Notes: generated by a model not told the origin, from the letters alone. 64,000 nucleotides of DNA from Salmonirosea aquatica (GCF_009296315.1 NZ_WHLY01000002.1:3873501-3937500), one strand, 5' to 3'; counted from the stretch's first letter, positions 50,626 to 60,558 are shown. Made by a program: numbers and translations.

Positions 50626-53565
50626 CTATCCTCCAACCAGCCCCAACAACCCTTCCTTCCCCAACGACCGGAAAAAGCCATCCCCTTCCGTAATCAAATC
50701 ACCGGCCAACTTGGCCTTATTCTGCTGCATCACCATAATTTTTTCCTCGACCGTATCGGGACAAATCAGCCGCACGGCGATGACGTTTTTTTGCTGACCG
50801 ATTCGGTAGCTGCGGTCGATGGCCTGGTTTTCGACGGCTGGGTTCCACCAGGGATCTACTAAAAACACGTAGTCGGCGGCGGTGAGGTTGAGGCCGGTGC
50901 CGCCCGCTTTTAGGCTGATCAAAAAGACGCGAGTACCTTCCTCTTCCTGAAACTGCCGGATTACTTCGGGGCGGTTGCGGGTACCTCCCGTCAGGTAGGC
51001 GTAGGCGATATGCTCTCGGTGAAGCTCCTTTTTGATGAGGTCGAGCATGGACACAAACTGCGAAAACACCAGTACCTTATGGTTAGGCGTAATGGCGCGC
51101 AGCTTCTCCATGAGCATATCTATTTTGATGGAGGTGTCGCCGTACAGCTTTTCATCTTCGATCAACAGCGGCGAATTACAGATTTGCCGGAGTTTGGTGA
51201 TGCCCCGCAGTACGTGCATGCCATTTTTCTGAATTTCCTCCTCCATATTCGAAGAAATATAGTCACGAAATTCCCGCTCATAGGAGTCGTACAGCTTGCG
51301 CTGCTCGGTGCCCATTTCGCAGTACAGAATCACCTCGGTTTTTTCAGGCAGCTCATGGGCTACCTCTTTTTTGGTACGCCGCAGCACAAAAGGACTGATG
51401 ACCGTTTGTAGACGTTCCGCCGTCCGCTTTTCCTTGAAACGATCGATGGGAATGGCGTAGGTATGCCGGAAATAGGCGCGGGTACCCAGCAAACCTGGAC
51501 AGGCAAACGACAGCTGCGCGTAGACATCGAAGGTATTGTTCTCGATGGGGGTACCTGAAATCGCGATCCGGTTGCGGGCCTGTAACAGCCGGGCGGCCTT
51601 GTAGCGCTGCGAGGAAATATTCTTGATATTCTGCGACTCGTCCAGGAAAATATAATTGAACCGGTACTTTTTCAGAAAGATAATATCCGACAGCAGGGTA
51701 CCATAGGTCGTGATGATCAGTTCGTGGTCGTCAAAACGGGCCGCCGTGCGGGCGCGGTTCGGCCCGTGCAGCACGTGTACCCGAATACTGGGCGCAAATT
51801 TTTCGATTTCAGCCTGCCAGTTGTGAATCAGCGAGGTAGGTACCACCAGCAGGTTAGTATTCTTCTCGACTTTTTCGCGTTGGAGCAGGATGAAGGCGAG
51901 AATCTGTACGGTTTTGCCCAGGCCCATATCGTCGGCGAGGCAACCACCAAAACCGAAATCATTCAGGAAATTGAGCCAGTTTAGCCCCTGCCGCTGGTAA
52001 GGGCGCAGGGTAGCCCGTAGTCCGTCGGGAATAGGCGCGGGCGTAATGGATTCAAAATCAGATAGGCAGGATTGATACAGGTGTACCTCTGTCCGTACCG
52101 CTTCGTCCAGCATGGAGGCATCGTACAATTCTGAAATAGTGCGGTAGTTGATCTTGGAAATCTGGATTACTTCGTCCACCACCTCGCCGGTACTGAAGTA
52201 GTCGGCCAGTTTGTGCAGCCATTCTTCCGGGATTATGCCCAGGGTACCATCGTCCAATTGCACAAATTTATTCTTATTCTTGACCGACCTGTGTAGTTGT
52301 TTGAGCGAGGCTTTTTTCTTGCCAAACTTCACATCAATCAGCGCATTGAACCAGTTGAGGCCGCTAATGACCTGAATATTGACCTTAGCTTTGTGAGCGT
52401 TGAGTTTATTTCCTTTCAGGTCGTTGAAGCCGAGGACAGTAATGTCATGAAAAGCCCATTCCTCAAATACATCCAGAAACCACTCCTCATCCAGAAAGCG
52501 GCTTTTGTGCAGGTAAAAGTATAATAATGGATTCTCCAGCTGTTCCGGGAAATCAGGATGCTGTCGGACAATCAACGACACGAATTCATCCTCAGCCCGG
52601 GCGTCGCGGTCGATGCCGAAGGGATTGCCGGCCTTATCCAGTGCATAGATTTGCCGCTTGCTCAGCACAGGAATTTCTGCTTCGCCGTATTTCATTACCG
52701 GATTGATCAGCACGTAATTGCCCAGGTCTGACAGGTACACCAGTTTTTCCGGGGGTACCTCAAAGCCTGCTTTTCGCCGCTGCGCTTTGGTGGCGGGTTT
52801 GAGGTAGGTGTGCTTTACGGTCACGTGTGTTTCCATCCCCGCCAAAACTTCCTGCTGAAATTGAAGGAAGTCGTCTTGGGTAAGAATGATGGAATTATTG
52901 TGCTTCTTGAAGTATTCTACCGCTTCCAATATCTCCGCCGACGGGCACAGGTACCATTGATCATCCAACATTAGAAAGTGATCGAAGCGGATAACAAGCC
53001 GGGAAATCGGGCAAAAGGTACCCTGGACTTTCAGCTCGCTGTGTACGTGGTAGTGCGTTTCGCCCAGACTGACATGTATTTTGAAATCCAGTTCAGGTTT
53101 ACTCAGTTGGATCGGCGTCAGGGACCGGGGCGTTATTTTGTCCGAAACGCCACTGTCGTGGACGTAAAATTCATAATGAAACGGATTGTCAATCAGCGCC
53201 CGAAGGCCTTCGGCATCGGTCAGGGATTTGTCATAAACCCCCTGAAAACGAGCGATGGCAGCGTAAAATTTCAACTCGTCCGGGCGTTGGGTAGTCCACA
53301 CCAGGTTCATCGGATTGATGGGCGTGAACGGTCCGCGTAGTTCTCCGGCAGGGCCGAGCGGACTTTCCAGCAACTGCGCGTTGAAAAGATCGTAGTACCT
53401 GTGCTTGCCGACGACGACGATTCTCTTGACAAAAGGATTGTCAGAATTTGCCTGATTTTTGGCGTCGAGGTACTTCGCCAGTAGCGCTTCATGGCCGGTT
53501 TGGAGCGGGCCGTCGAGCGGATTGGATTTTCGGAAAGGCAGGTAGGGTAGGTGCTCTTCGTTCAT
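50626..53565 (-). CDS. SNF2-family DEAD/DEAH-box helicase
   Basis: A 979-residue bacterial SNF2 ATPase. The N-terminal half (about 1-490) is a family-specific region without a recognisable SWIM zinc motif. The motor starts near 515: 'ADDMGLGKTVQ' is Walker A, 'LDESQNIK' the DExx box, 'SGTPIENN' motif III. The C-terminal helicase domain has 'FSQFVSMLDLI', 'SLKAGGTGLNLTAADYVFLVDPWWNPAVE' and 'QAIDRSYRIGQ'. It moves along double-stranded DNA and remodels protein-DNA complexes, often linked to repair or transcription. It is 27 bases upstream of the metallopeptidase gene in reverse order: the peptidase at 53593-54441 is transcribed first. Confidence 0.95.
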   Translation of the reverse strand: MNEEHLPYLPFRKSNPLDGPLQTGHEALLAKYLDAKNQANSDNPFVKRIVVVGKHRYYDLFNAQLLESPLGPAGELRGPFTPINPMNLVWTTQRPDELKFYAAIARFQGVYDKSLTDAEGLRALIDNPFHYEFYVHDSGVSDKITPRSLTPIQLSKPELDFKIHVSLGETHYHVHSELKVQGTFCPISRLVIRFDHFLMLDDQWYLCPSAEILEAVEYFKKHNNSIILTQDDFLQFQQEVLAGMETHVTVKHTYLKPATKAQRRKAGFEVPPEKLVYLSDLGNYVLINPVMKYGEAEIPVLSKRQIYALDKAGNPFGIDRDARAEDEFVSLIVRQHPDFPEQLENPLLYFYLHKSRFLDEEWFLDVFEEWAFHDITVLGFNDLKGNKLNAHKAKVNIQVISGLNWFNALIDVKFGKKKASLKQLHRSVKNKNKFVQLDDGTLGIIPEEWLHKLADYFSTGEVVDEVIQISKINYRTISELYDASMLDEAVRTEVHLYQSCLSDFESITPAPIPDGLRATLRPYQRQGLNWLNFLNDFGFGGCLADDMGLGKTVQILAFILLQREKVEKNTNLLVVPTSLIHNWQAEIEKFAPSIRVHVLHGPNRARTAARFDDHELIITTYGTLLSDIIFLKKYRFNYIFLDESQNIKNISSQRYKAARLLQARNRIAISGTPIENNTFDVYAQLSFACPGLLGTRAYFRHTYAIPIDRFKEKRTAERLQTVISPFVLRRTKKEVAHELPEKTEVILYCEMGTEQRKLYDSYEREFRDYISSNMEEEIQKNGMHVLRGITKLRQICNSPLLIEDEKLYGDTSIKIDMLMEKLRAITPNHKVLVFSQFVSMLDLIKKELHREHIAYAYLTGGTRNRPEVIRQFQEEEGTRVFLISLKAGGTGLNLTAADYVFLVDPWWNPAVENQAIDRSYRIGQQKNVIAVRLICPDTVEEKIMVMQQNKAKLAGDLITEGDGFFRSLGKEGLLGLVGG

Positions 53566-53592
53566 GCAGACTTGGACATTCCAGGCCTGAAA

Positions 53593-54441
53593 TTACCGAA
53601 TATCCTCGATTCGTCCCTGATTCAGATCGCCGGTCTGGTAGCCTTTCTTGAACCAGTACATCCGTTGCTGGGAGGTACCATGCGTAAACGCATCGGGTAC
53701 CACGTAGCCCTGCGATTGTTTCTGTAGCTTGTCGTCACCGATGGCATTGGCCGCGGTGAGGGCAGCTTCAATATCACCGGGTTCCAGAATATTCTGCATT
53801 TCATCGGCACGGTTGGCCCACACGCCCGCCAGAAAATCGGCCTGCAATTCCAGTTGGACCGAAAGCTTGTTATAGTCGGTTTCGCTCAGCCGCCGGCGTT
53901 GCTGCTGTACCTGGTCGGTAATGCCCATCAGATTTTGGACGTGATGACCTACCTCGTGGGCTACCACATAAGCTACCGCAAATTCGCCCGGCGCATGAAA
54001 ACGTTCCCGCAACTGGTCGCAGAATTCCAGATCGATGTAGACTTGCTGATCGGCTGGGCAATAGAAGGGCCCCATCGCGGCCGAGGCGCCCCCGCATGCG
54101 CTTTGCGAAACATTGTCAAATATCTGTAAGCTTGGATTCTGATATTGGGCACCATTATCGGCATAGATTTTTCCCCAAACATCTTCCGTGCTACCCAAAA
54201 CGGCCGTCACAAAATCGGCCATCTTGTCGTCAGGACGCGGACCCGCCGGACGTTCGCCGGCTTGCTGTTCGGACTGGGTACCTTGTAGGTTGGAAAGGAT
54301 TTCTCCCGGGTCCTGTCCCGTCAAAAGGCCAAGGACTACTACGATGACGGCTCCAATGCCGCCCAGGGCTACCTTACCACCGCCGGACATGCCGCGGCGG
54401 TCATCTACATTGCTACTTCTTCGTAAATCCTGCCAGCGCAT
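53593..54441 (-). CDS. Neutral zinc metallopeptidase (YpfJ / KPN_02809 family)
   Basis: A 282-residue membrane-anchored peptidase. One helix at about 22-43 ('GKVALGGIGAVIVVVLGLLTG') follows an Arg-rich N-terminus ('MRWQDLRRSSNVDDRRG') typical of the family. The zinc site is 'HEVGHHVQNLMG' at about 166-177. The C-terminus 'FTHGTSQQRMYWFKKGYQTGD' is also characteristic. Function is unproven. The stop is 27 bases before the SNF2 start on the same strand, so the two may be cotranscribed. Confidence 0.93.
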   Translation of the reverse strand: MRWQDLRRSSNVDDRRGMSGGGKVALGGIGAVIVVVLGLLTGQDPGEILSNLQGTQSEQQAGERPAGPRPDDKMADFVTAVLGSTEDVWGKIYADNGAQYQNPSLQIFDNVSQSACGGASAAMGPFYCPADQQVYIDLEFCDQLRERFHAPGEFAVAYVVAHEVGHHVQNLMGITDQVQQQRRRLSETDYNKLSVQLELQADFLAGVWANRADEMQNILEPGDIEAALTAANAIGDDKLQKQSQGYVVPDAFTHGTSQQRMYWFKKGYQTGDLNQGRIEDIR

Positions 54442-54529
54442 AATGAGTCGAGATTTTAGAGTTACTTACTACCTGTAAAAACCTGAACTAAGGTATTATT
54501 TAAATTTCAAAGAAAGCCAATTCTACTGG

Positions 54530-54553
54530 TTCTGCGTTGCAAAGTACGCAGAA
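54530..54553. repeat. Inverted repeat in the ilvE upstream region
   Basis: TTCTGCGT (54530-54537) and ACGCAGAA (54546-54553) are perfect complements with an 8-base centre. The 311-base gap 54442-54752 between the divergent metallopeptidase and ilvE genes is AT-rich and holds no other structure I can support; the ilvE promoter must lie in its right half. Confidence 0.5.
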
Positions 54554-54752
54554 TGAAGTACAGCCCTTACTTTATAAAAATCATTCCCGATTGGCCTATT
54601 TTTATGAATTAGGTTTAAAAAAATCAATAGTATTGCCGCGTCTTAATGGAAGCGGCCTGCGGGTAAATATAATTTAATTGTTGTACTAAGAAAATTTTAC
54701 AATAAATAATGAATAATATTTAAATTGCGCTCCCATACAATTTTTCTAGACC

Positions 54753-55820
54753 ATGACAGCCGATACCTTACAGATTGACATTCAGCCGACGACGAAGTCG
54801 CGCTTGCAGGAGGTTGATTTTAACAACCTTGTTTTCGGCCGGAACATCTCCGACCACATGTTTATTGCCGAGTACCGCGACGGCGAGTGGCAGGATGCCC
54901 GCATCGTACCGTACGGCGATTTGTCGCTGAGCCCCGTCACGGCGGCCCTACACTACGGACAAGCGATTTTTGAAGGCATGAAAGCCTACAAAAACGAAGA
55001 GGGTGAGGTACTGTTGTTCCGTCCGACTGACAACTGGAAGCGGATGAACCATTCTGCTGAGCGGATGTGCATGGCTACCATTCCCGAAGAGCTTTTTATG
55101 AGCGGCCTGACTGAACTGTTGCGTCTGGACGCCGATTGGGTACCTTCACAGCCGGGTACCTCTTTATATGTGCGTCCCTATATGTTCGCAACCGATGCCT
55201 ACCTGGGGGTACGTCCTTCTGATACGTATTACTTTGTCATATTCACTTGCCCGGTAGGTAAGTACTACGCCAACCCGCCCAAAGTTAAAGTGGAAACCCA
55301 GTACATCCGCGCGGCGGAAGGAGGAGTAGGTGCAGCCAAATGCGCGGGCAATTATGCCGCGTCGCTGTACCCTACCAAACTGGCCCAGCAGCAGGGATAC
55401 GATCAGTTGATCTGGACCGATGCCAGAGAGCATACATTCGTAGAAGAATCAGGTACCATGAATGTCATGTTCGTAATGGATGGCAAGCTGGTGACGCCTG
55501 CGGTGAACGACACGATTCTCAACGGAATCACCCGCAAAAGCATCGTTGAGATTGCCCGTCACTGGGGTATGGTCGTTGAGGAACGCAAAGTAGATATCAA
55601 GGAAGTCATTCAGGCACTGAAAGAAGGCCGCCTGGAAGCAGCCTTTGGCGCGGGTACTGCGGTGGTCGTGTCGCCTTTTGCGGTAATCGGCTACGAGGGA
55701 ATCGATTATGAACTCCCGGCGGTGAAAGACGATTCATTTGTAGCGCGGGTAAGCCGCTACCTGACGGATATCCGTACGGGCAAGGAAGAAGATATTTTTG
55801 GCTGGACGCTGAAAGTGTAG
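54753..55820 (+). CDS. ilvE: Branched-chain amino acid aminotransferase
   Basis: A 355-residue class IV PLP aminotransferase transferring the amino group between branched-chain 2-oxo acids and glutamate, the last step of Val, Leu and Ile synthesis. The PLP lysine lies in 'GAAKCAGNYAAS' (Lys around residue 196). Other family parts are 'HYGQAIFEGMKAY', 'LYVRPYMFATDAYLGV' and 'ESGTMNVMFV'. A strong terminator follows. It stands alone, away from ilvBCD-leu genes. Confidence 0.95.
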   Translation: MTADTLQIDIQPTTKSRLQEVDFNNLVFGRNISDHMFIAEYRDGEWQDARIVPYGDLSLSPVTAALHYGQAIFEGMKAYKNEEGEVLLFRPTDNWKRMNHSAERMCMATIPEELFMSGLTELLRLDADWVPSQPGTSLYVRPYMFATDAYLGVRPSDTYYFVIFTCPVGKYYANPPKVKVETQYIRAAEGGVGAAKCAGNYAASLYPTKLAQQQGYDQLIWTDAREHTFVEESGTMNVMFVMDGKLVTPAVNDTILNGITRKSIVEIARHWGMVVEERKVDIKEVIQALKEGRLEAAFGAGTAVVVSPFAVIGYEGIDYELPAVKDDSFVARVSRYLTDIRTGKEEDIFGWTLKV

Positions 55821-55853
55821 GTTTCAGAATAGGAAATAGGTATTGATAAAAAG

Positions 55854-55890
55854 AGCCGGGGCTTCCATTTGAAAGCCCCGGCTTCTTTTA
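55854..55890. terminator. Terminator between ilvE and the Spy-like gene
   Basis: An 11-bp stem (AGCCGGGGCTT, 55854-55864, with 55873-55883) and an 8-base loop, followed by CTTTTA on the plus strand. It can serve both convergent genes. Confidence 0.85.
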
Positions 55891-56238
55891 TTATCCATGT
55901 ACAGCCCGGCGTACCCGATGATGGCGTGTTTTTGTATTCCGCTGCGCTTGCTTTTCCAGCAACTGAATGTATTGCTCCTGCGTCAGGATGCTCTTCAGCT
56001 CCGCTTTGGACTGTTTCCGATTGGCCTTCATTTCTTCAGCCAGAGCCCGCTGTTTCTTGCTTTGCTCCTGCATCAGTTTGCTTACCCGCGCGGCCTGTTC
56101 GTCGGTCAGGTTCAGCTCTTTTTTCATGTGCTTCATGCGGGTTTCCATCCGTTTTTCGGAGTTGTCATGTTGTTTCTGGGCAAAAGAAAGAGTACAGAGC
56201 GTCATCATGAGTACCATCATTCCAATTGTCTTTTTCAT
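55891..56238 (-). CDS. Spy/CpxP-like periplasmic protein
   Basis: A 115-residue exported protein with a signal peptide ending near 'CTLSFAQ' (residue 20). The remainder is a highly charged helical domain: 'HMKKELNLTDEQAARVSKLMQEQSKKQRALAEEMKANRKQSKAELKSILTQEQYIQLLEKQAQR' with two LTxEQ-like motifs (LTDEQ, LTQEQ). This is the pattern of Spy/CpxP chaperones. The basic C-terminus 'RHHRVRRAVHG' is notable. Start at 56238 was chosen because the frame upstream to 56334 precedes the signal peptide. Confidence 0.82.
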   Translation of the reverse strand: MKKTIGMMVLMMTLCTLSFAQKQHDNSEKRMETRMKHMKKELNLTDEQAARVSKLMQEQSKKQRALAEEMKANRKQSKAELKSILTQEQYIQLLEKQAQRNTKTRHHRVRRAVHG

Positions 56239-56418
56239 GGGATCGTTTGTTAGGTAATTGATAAGAACGTATTGAGGCCATTGGATGCGCTCCGGCGGGA
56301 AAGGTTTACTGAGGAAATTGATTTTTAAATGCATGATTTTCCTGCAACCCGACTGATAAATGATTTAGTTGGCTATTTTTGCCCAAACAAGTAACCACCC
56401 CCTTCCAAGCCATTTTTT

Positions 56419-56928
56419 ATGAAGCTCTCTGTCTCGACCGATCGATCCGATGTATTTTCCAGTGTCCAGCAATTTCTGGACGAAAAAGGCTTCACCGTAG
56501 TCAGTACTGATCACGCTCGTCCCTGGGGCGGATTTTTTGTCCTGGATGAAAGTCAGGCTCCGCAGTTTATCGCCGAATTTTTTCCGCATTTGTCCCTCGA
56601 AGATTTTGCCGGGTACGACAAACTAAGCCCCAAGATTCTTGTAGTGGCGCCCAATCAGCGTCTGTCGTGGCAGTACCACCACCGTCGGGCTGAAATATGG
56701 AAGCTGATTGGTGGAGTGGCAGGAGTAGTCATTTCGGACACCGATGAACAAACGGACGTACAAACCCTGGCTATTGGCGATATCGTAAATTTGCAATGCG
56801 GCGAACGGCACCGTCTGGTAGGTACCGAGGGCTTCGGGGTAGTAGCCGAAATCTGGCAGCACACCGATAAATCCAATCCCTCCGATGAAGAAGACATCGT
56901 GCGGGTACAGGATGATTTTGGAAGGTAA
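56419..56928 (+). CDS. Cupin protein, mannose-6-phosphate isomerase type II-like
   Basis: A 169-residue protein whose second half is a cupin: 'LSWQYHHRRAEIWKLIGGVAGVV' and 'LQCGERHRLVGTEGFGVVAEIWQHTD' supply the His/Glu metal ligands, as in the C-terminal domain of ManC. The last residues 'SDEEDIVRVQDDFGR' are conserved in the family. Annotated relatives are often called phosphoheptose isomerase, without firm support. It would be a metal-dependent sugar-phosphate enzyme. It is convergent with hemC, with a gap of 20 bases. Confidence 0.78.
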   Translation: MKLSVSTDRSDVFSSVQQFLDEKGFTVVSTDHARPWGGFFVLDESQAPQFIAEFFPHLSLEDFAGYDKLSPKILVVAPNQRLSWQYHHRRAEIWKLIGGVAGVVISDTDEQTDVQTLAIGDIVNLQCGERHRLVGTEGFGVVAEIWQHTDKSNPSDEEDIVRVQDDFGR

Positions 56929-56948
56929 GAAAATAGAAGGGGCTGAGG

Positions 56949-57887
56949 TTAGGGTACCTTCGGTTGCTGGGCTTTTATTTCAGCCAAAATCCGGTCGGCG
57001 CCTGCGGCCAGCAGCTCCTCCGCCAGTTCTACGCCCACACGTTCGGGATGCCTGGGGGTACCTTCACGCACCAATCGGCGGATCATCTCGCTGCCGTCTA
57101 GGCTTACTACGCCGCCCATCATGTTGATTTTTCCGTCCACCAGGGTAGCGAGGCCAAATACGGGTACGCTGCATCCTCCCTGCAGCCGGTTGAGGAAAGC
57201 GCGCTCTGTGCGCAGGCATAGGGCCGTCTCTACATGGTTGAGCAGCGAGCCGATGATTTCCTTTTTAGCCGGATCCAGTGAAACGGCACACTCAATGGCC
57301 ACACTGCCCTGTCCTACTGCCGGAGTGAACTCATCCAGTGAGAGAAATTCCGCAATTTTATCATCGTACTCCATGCGATGTACCCCCGCGTAGGCGAGTA
57401 GCAGAGCGTCGCAGTGACCCTCTTCCAGCTTGCGCAGACGGGTCTGTAGATTTCCGCGCATGTCTACCGTTTTCAGATGGGGATAGAAATGCCTGAGTAA
57501 CGCAATCCGCCGGGTCGAAGAGGTACCGATCACAAAAGGTTGTTCCTGACTTAGCGAGAGGGATGTGTTATGGCTGATCAATACATCATTGACCCGCTCG
57601 CGTTCGGTAAAGGCCAGAATTTCAAAGGCTTCACCCAGATCGGACTGCAAATCTTTGGCGCTGTGTACCGCCACATCGATGCCGCCGCTGCGCAGTTGCT
57701 CTTCCAGTTCTTCAGTAAAAACGCCCTTGCTGCCGATTTTTGACAAAGCCCGGTCCAGAATCTTATCACCTTTGGTTTCGATGATAATAATCTCGGTAGA
57801 AAGCCCACCAGCTTGCAATAATTTTTCTACGTAGTAGGCCTGCCACAAGGCCAGTTTGCTCCCTCGGGTACCTATTTTGATGTGCAT
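56949..57887 (-). CDS. hemC: Hydroxymethylbilane synthase (porphobilinogen deaminase)
   Basis: A 312-residue enzyme joining four porphobilinogen units in haem synthesis. 'RGSKLALWQA' near the N-terminus, 'HSAKDL' at 75-80 with the catalytic Asp79, 'GTSSTRR' at 121-127 and 'GGCSVP' with the dipyrromethane-anchoring Cys239 are all present. Length is normal. It is the last gene of a minus-strand run (glmU-like, holB, protease, rimK, hemC) and starts 102 bases after rimK. Confidence 0.95.
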   Translation of the reverse strand: MHIKIGTRGSKLALWQAYYVEKLLQAGGLSTEIIIIETKGDKILDRALSKIGSKGVFTEELEEQLRSGGIDVAVHSAKDLQSDLGEAFEILAFTERERVNDVLISHNTSLSLSQEQPFVIGTSSTRRIALLRHFYPHLKTVDMRGNLQTRLRKLEEGHCDALLLAYAGVHRMEYDDKIAEFLSLDEFTPAVGQGSVAIECAVSLDPAKKEIIGSLLNHVETALCLRTERAFLNRLQGGCSVPVFGLATLVDGKINMMGGVVSLDGSEMIRRLVREGTPRHPERVGVELAEELLAAGADRILAEIKAQQPKVP

Positions 57888-57989
57888 TTTTTTATTAGGC
57901 TGTCAGCTAATGTCTTTTTGCTGCTGTTTATTTACTGACTATGAATCAACTTTCACTCTCCCTCACACCGGCGACCCGGTTTCAACGAA

Positions 57990-58892
57990 TCAAACGCCCA
58001 CCGTATCACCTTCGTCGGCCTTGATTTTTTCTTCCAGGTAGGTGATAATGAGCGACGCTATGTCGATGTTAGTGGTAGCTTCAATCCCCTGCAATCCCGG
58101 CGACGAGTTGACCTCCATAATTAACGGTCCCCGGTTGGACTGTAGCATGTCAACCCCCGCTACCCGTACCCCCAGCGCGCGGGCTGCGGCCAGGGCTGCG
58201 TGTTCTTCTTCGGCCGTAAGCGTAATGGGCAGCCCTTCGCCGCCCCGGTGCAGGTTGGAACGGAAGTCGCCTTCGGCTCCCTGCCGACGCATGGCGGCCA
58301 CCACTTTGTTGCCAACTACAAACGCCCGGATATCCGCTCCCTTCGATTCTGCGACGAATTCCTGAATCAAAAAATTGGCTTTCAGACCAAAAAATGCTTC
58401 GATGGTCGATTTGGCGGCTTTGGTCGTTTCGGCCAATACGACACCTACCCCCTGGGTACCTTCCAGCAATTTGATGATGACGGGCGGCCCGTTTACGATT
58501 TTGATCAACTCATTGACCTGAGATGGATTTTTAGCAAAAACCGTCTTGGGGATATGTACCCCCGCTTTGGCCAGAATCTGCATACTGCGCAGCTTGTCGC
58601 GGGAGCGACCGATGGCCTGGGATTTCACGGTTGTGAATACTTTCATAAGTTCAAACTGCCGTACCACCGCACAGCCGAAAGCAGTCACCGACGTGCCAAT
58701 GCGGGGGATGATGGCGTCGATGCCCGTGATGGCTTTTCCCTTATAACGAATGGTAGGTACTTCGCCTTCGATCAGCAGGAAGCACTGGGTGTGGTTGATC
58801 ACCACGGCCTCGTGCCCACGCTGCTCAATGGCTTCCACCAACCGTTGCGTCGAGTATAGGGTCGGGTCGGCGGATAAGACGGCTATTTTCAT
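57990..58892 (-). CDS. rimK: RimK-family ATP-grasp glutamate ligase
   Basis: A 300-residue ATP-grasp ligase that adds glutamate, by alpha-peptide bonds, to a protein or cofactor (ribosomal S6 in E. coli). The N-terminal pre-ATP-grasp domain is at about 1-95. ATP-grasp features include '[21 protein letters not shown]' (about 130-150), '[19 protein letters not shown]' (about 175-193) and '[15 protein letters not shown]' near 255 with the metal-binding residues. A retropepsin-like protease gene lies 113 bases upstream on the same strand, a known RimK companion. Confidence 0.93.
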   Translation of the reverse strand: MKIAVLSADPTLYSTQRLVEAIEQRGHEAVVINHTQCFLLIEGEVPTIRYKGKAITGIDAIIPRIGTSVTAFGCAVVRQFELMKVFTTVKSQAIGRSRDKLRSMQILAKAGVHIPKTVFAKNPSQVNELIKIVNGPPVIIKLLEGTQGVGVVLAETTKAAKSTIEAFFGLKANFLIQEFVAESKGADIRAFVVGNKVVAAMRRQGAEGDFRSNLHRGGEGLPITLTAEEEHAALAAARALGVRVAGVDMLQSNRGPLIMEVNSSPGLQGIEATTNIDIASLIITYLEEKIKADEGDTVGV

Positions 58893-59005
58893 AAAATCGG
58901 TTTTTGGCCAAGGGCGGTCAGCCGCTGGCTTTCGTATGTTAAAGTTGATTTACTGGTAGTAGATTGTTTAAGAGTGGTATTAAAATACGGACTGATTGGG
59001 GGTAC

Positions 59006-59434
59006 CTACAGCGATACGTCCACGACAAACCGTCCTTTCAGGAGACGCCGGCCCAGCAGTACCGGGAAACTCATCTTGTACCGATCGGCCAGCGAAAGTT
59101 GGGTGCTGACTTTACGGCCTGCTACTTCAACAACAGTTTTGATCACATACCGCCGTTCTGAATTTCCGAAGGAATTTTTAACGGTGATTTCCTTAAAATC
59201 ACGTACCAGAATGTCTTTCTTCGGACTTTCTTTTTTCATGTCCAGGCAGAAGCTGAGAAACGTTTTTCCCTCTTTCTCCACGAGTTTTACCCGTGAGCAG
59301 TGGAAAGCCGAAGTAGCCGCGCCTGTGTCCACACGGGCAGGTACCCCGTGCCAGTCCAGCTCAGGAAAGTTGACTGTGGTAGTGGCTCCGATGATTTTTT
59401 TTTCGGGGGGTACCAGGGGAACTGTTTTTTTCAT
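59006..59434 (-). CDS. RimK-associated retropepsin-like protease (PF05618 type)
   Basis: A 142-residue protein. 'VPARVDTGAATSAFHCSRVKLV' (about 31-52) has the DTGA active-site motif of retropepsin-like aspartic peptidases, as in the group long called 'ATP-dependent zinc protease'. Members often sit next to rimK and may trim glutamate tails or process a RimK substrate; this link is inferred from gene neighbourhood. Its ATG overlaps the holB stop by four bases (59431-59434), so it is translated in coupling with a replication gene. Confidence 0.85.
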   Translation of the reverse strand: MKKTVPLVPPEKKIIGATTTVNFPELDWHGVPARVDTGAATSAFHCSRVKLVEKEGKTFLSFCLDMKKESPKKDILVRDFKEITVKNSFGNSERRYVIKTVVEVAGRKVSTQLSLADRYKMSFPVLLGRRLLKGRFVVDVSL

Positions 59435-60558
59435 GTGCGTTTCTGAAATAGCCGGGCCATACTGAGGGATACATCGAGAAATACCATTTTAGCCCGCACA
59501 TTTCGCTCGGTATGGTAGTAGGCTTGATTGATTTCGTGGATCATGCTTTCCAGCGAGTCGGGCGGAATAGCTTTGGAAAATCTTTGCACGAAAGTAAGCT
59601 CATCTTCCGGGATCCTCAGCAGCTCGCCTGCCCCCTGCATCCACACCAGCATGTCGCGGAACACGCGCAGGGCGTAATCAAAGGTACCTTTTTGCCGGTC
59701 CTTGCTCATGGCATCGAATGTATCGGCCAGCTTGACCAACTCGATCAAATCCTGCCTGAAACAGAAACGCATCCATTCGGCAAACCATTCGGTACGGTCG
59801 TCTTGATCATCTCCTAGCAAACGGCTCGCTTCCGCCAGGTTGCCATCACAAAGGTAGGCAATTCGCCGGGCCCGGCTTTCGTCCAAAGTGTGATGGTTCT
59901 GTAAATATTCCCGGACGTCCTGATCTGTAAAGGCAGGTACGGCCAGCCGTTGGGTGCGGGAAAGAATGGTAGTGAGTAGTCGGTCGGACTCCTCCGTTAC
60001 GAGAAGGAACAGCGTCTTCTGGGGCGGTTCTTCCAGAATTTTCAGCAGGGCGTTGGCAGCCTGTATATTTAATAATTCTGGCTGCCACACGATCATGATT
60101 TTGTATTCGGCTTCAAAGGATTTGAGCGATAACTTGCCAATGATGGCCCGCGCTTCCCGGATGGGGATAATCCCCTGCTGATTCTGTGTGGCTTTAACAA
60201 AAACCAACCATTCCTGTAGCGTCCGATAAGATCGCTCTTGGAGAAATTCGCGCCAGACGGGGGTAAGTTCGCCCAGTAGATCTTCGCCTTCCTTGGGTGA
60301 GCGCGGTAATGGAAAAATACTGTGCAGATCCGGATGCACGAGCTTTTTCATCTTCACGCACGAAGCACATACTCCGCAAGCGTCCAGTTCCTGGCGATTT
60401 TCGCAGTTAACATAGGTGGCGAACGCCAGCGCCAATGCCAGCCCGCCACCTCCGCACGGGCCGTCGAATAGCAGGGCATGGGCTACATGGCTCTGCCGGA
60501 CTGACCGCCGCAGCGTGGTTTTTACTTCTTCTAAGCCGGGTATTTCGTTAAAAAGCAA
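59431..60558 (-). CDS. holB: DNA polymerase III delta' subunit
   Basis: A clamp-loader AAA+ subunit of about 375 residues. The zinc-binding module lies in 'CENRQELDACGVCASC', the sensor-like 'LILEEPP'-type motif in 'LLKILEEPPQKTLFLLVTE'. The P-loop is degenerate ('DGPCGGGGLALALA' lacks the Lys), as expected for a non-ATP-binding delta' subunit. The start is taken as the TTG at 60558, giving 'MLFNEIPGLEEVK' like relatives; the frame opens at a TTG at 60597. It overlaps the downstream protease gene by 4 bases. Confidence 0.85.
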   Translation of the reverse strand: MLFNEIPGLEEVKTTLRRSVRQSHVAHALLFDGPCGGGGLALALAFATYVNCENRQELDACGVCASCVKMKKLVHPDLHSIFPLPRSPKEGEDLLGELTPVWREFLQERSYRTLQEWLVFVKATQNQQGIIPIREARAIIGKLSLKSFEAEYKIMIVWQPELLNIQAANALLKILEEPPQKTLFLLVTEESDRLLTTILSRTQRLAVPAFTDQDVREYLQNHHTLDESRARRIAYLCDGNLAEASRLLGDDQDDRTEWFAEWMRFCFRQDLIELVKLADTFDAMSKDRQKGTFDYALRVFRDMLVWMQGAGELLRIPEDELTFVQRFSKAIPPDSLESMIHEINQAYYHTERNVRAKMVFLDVSLSMARLFQKRT

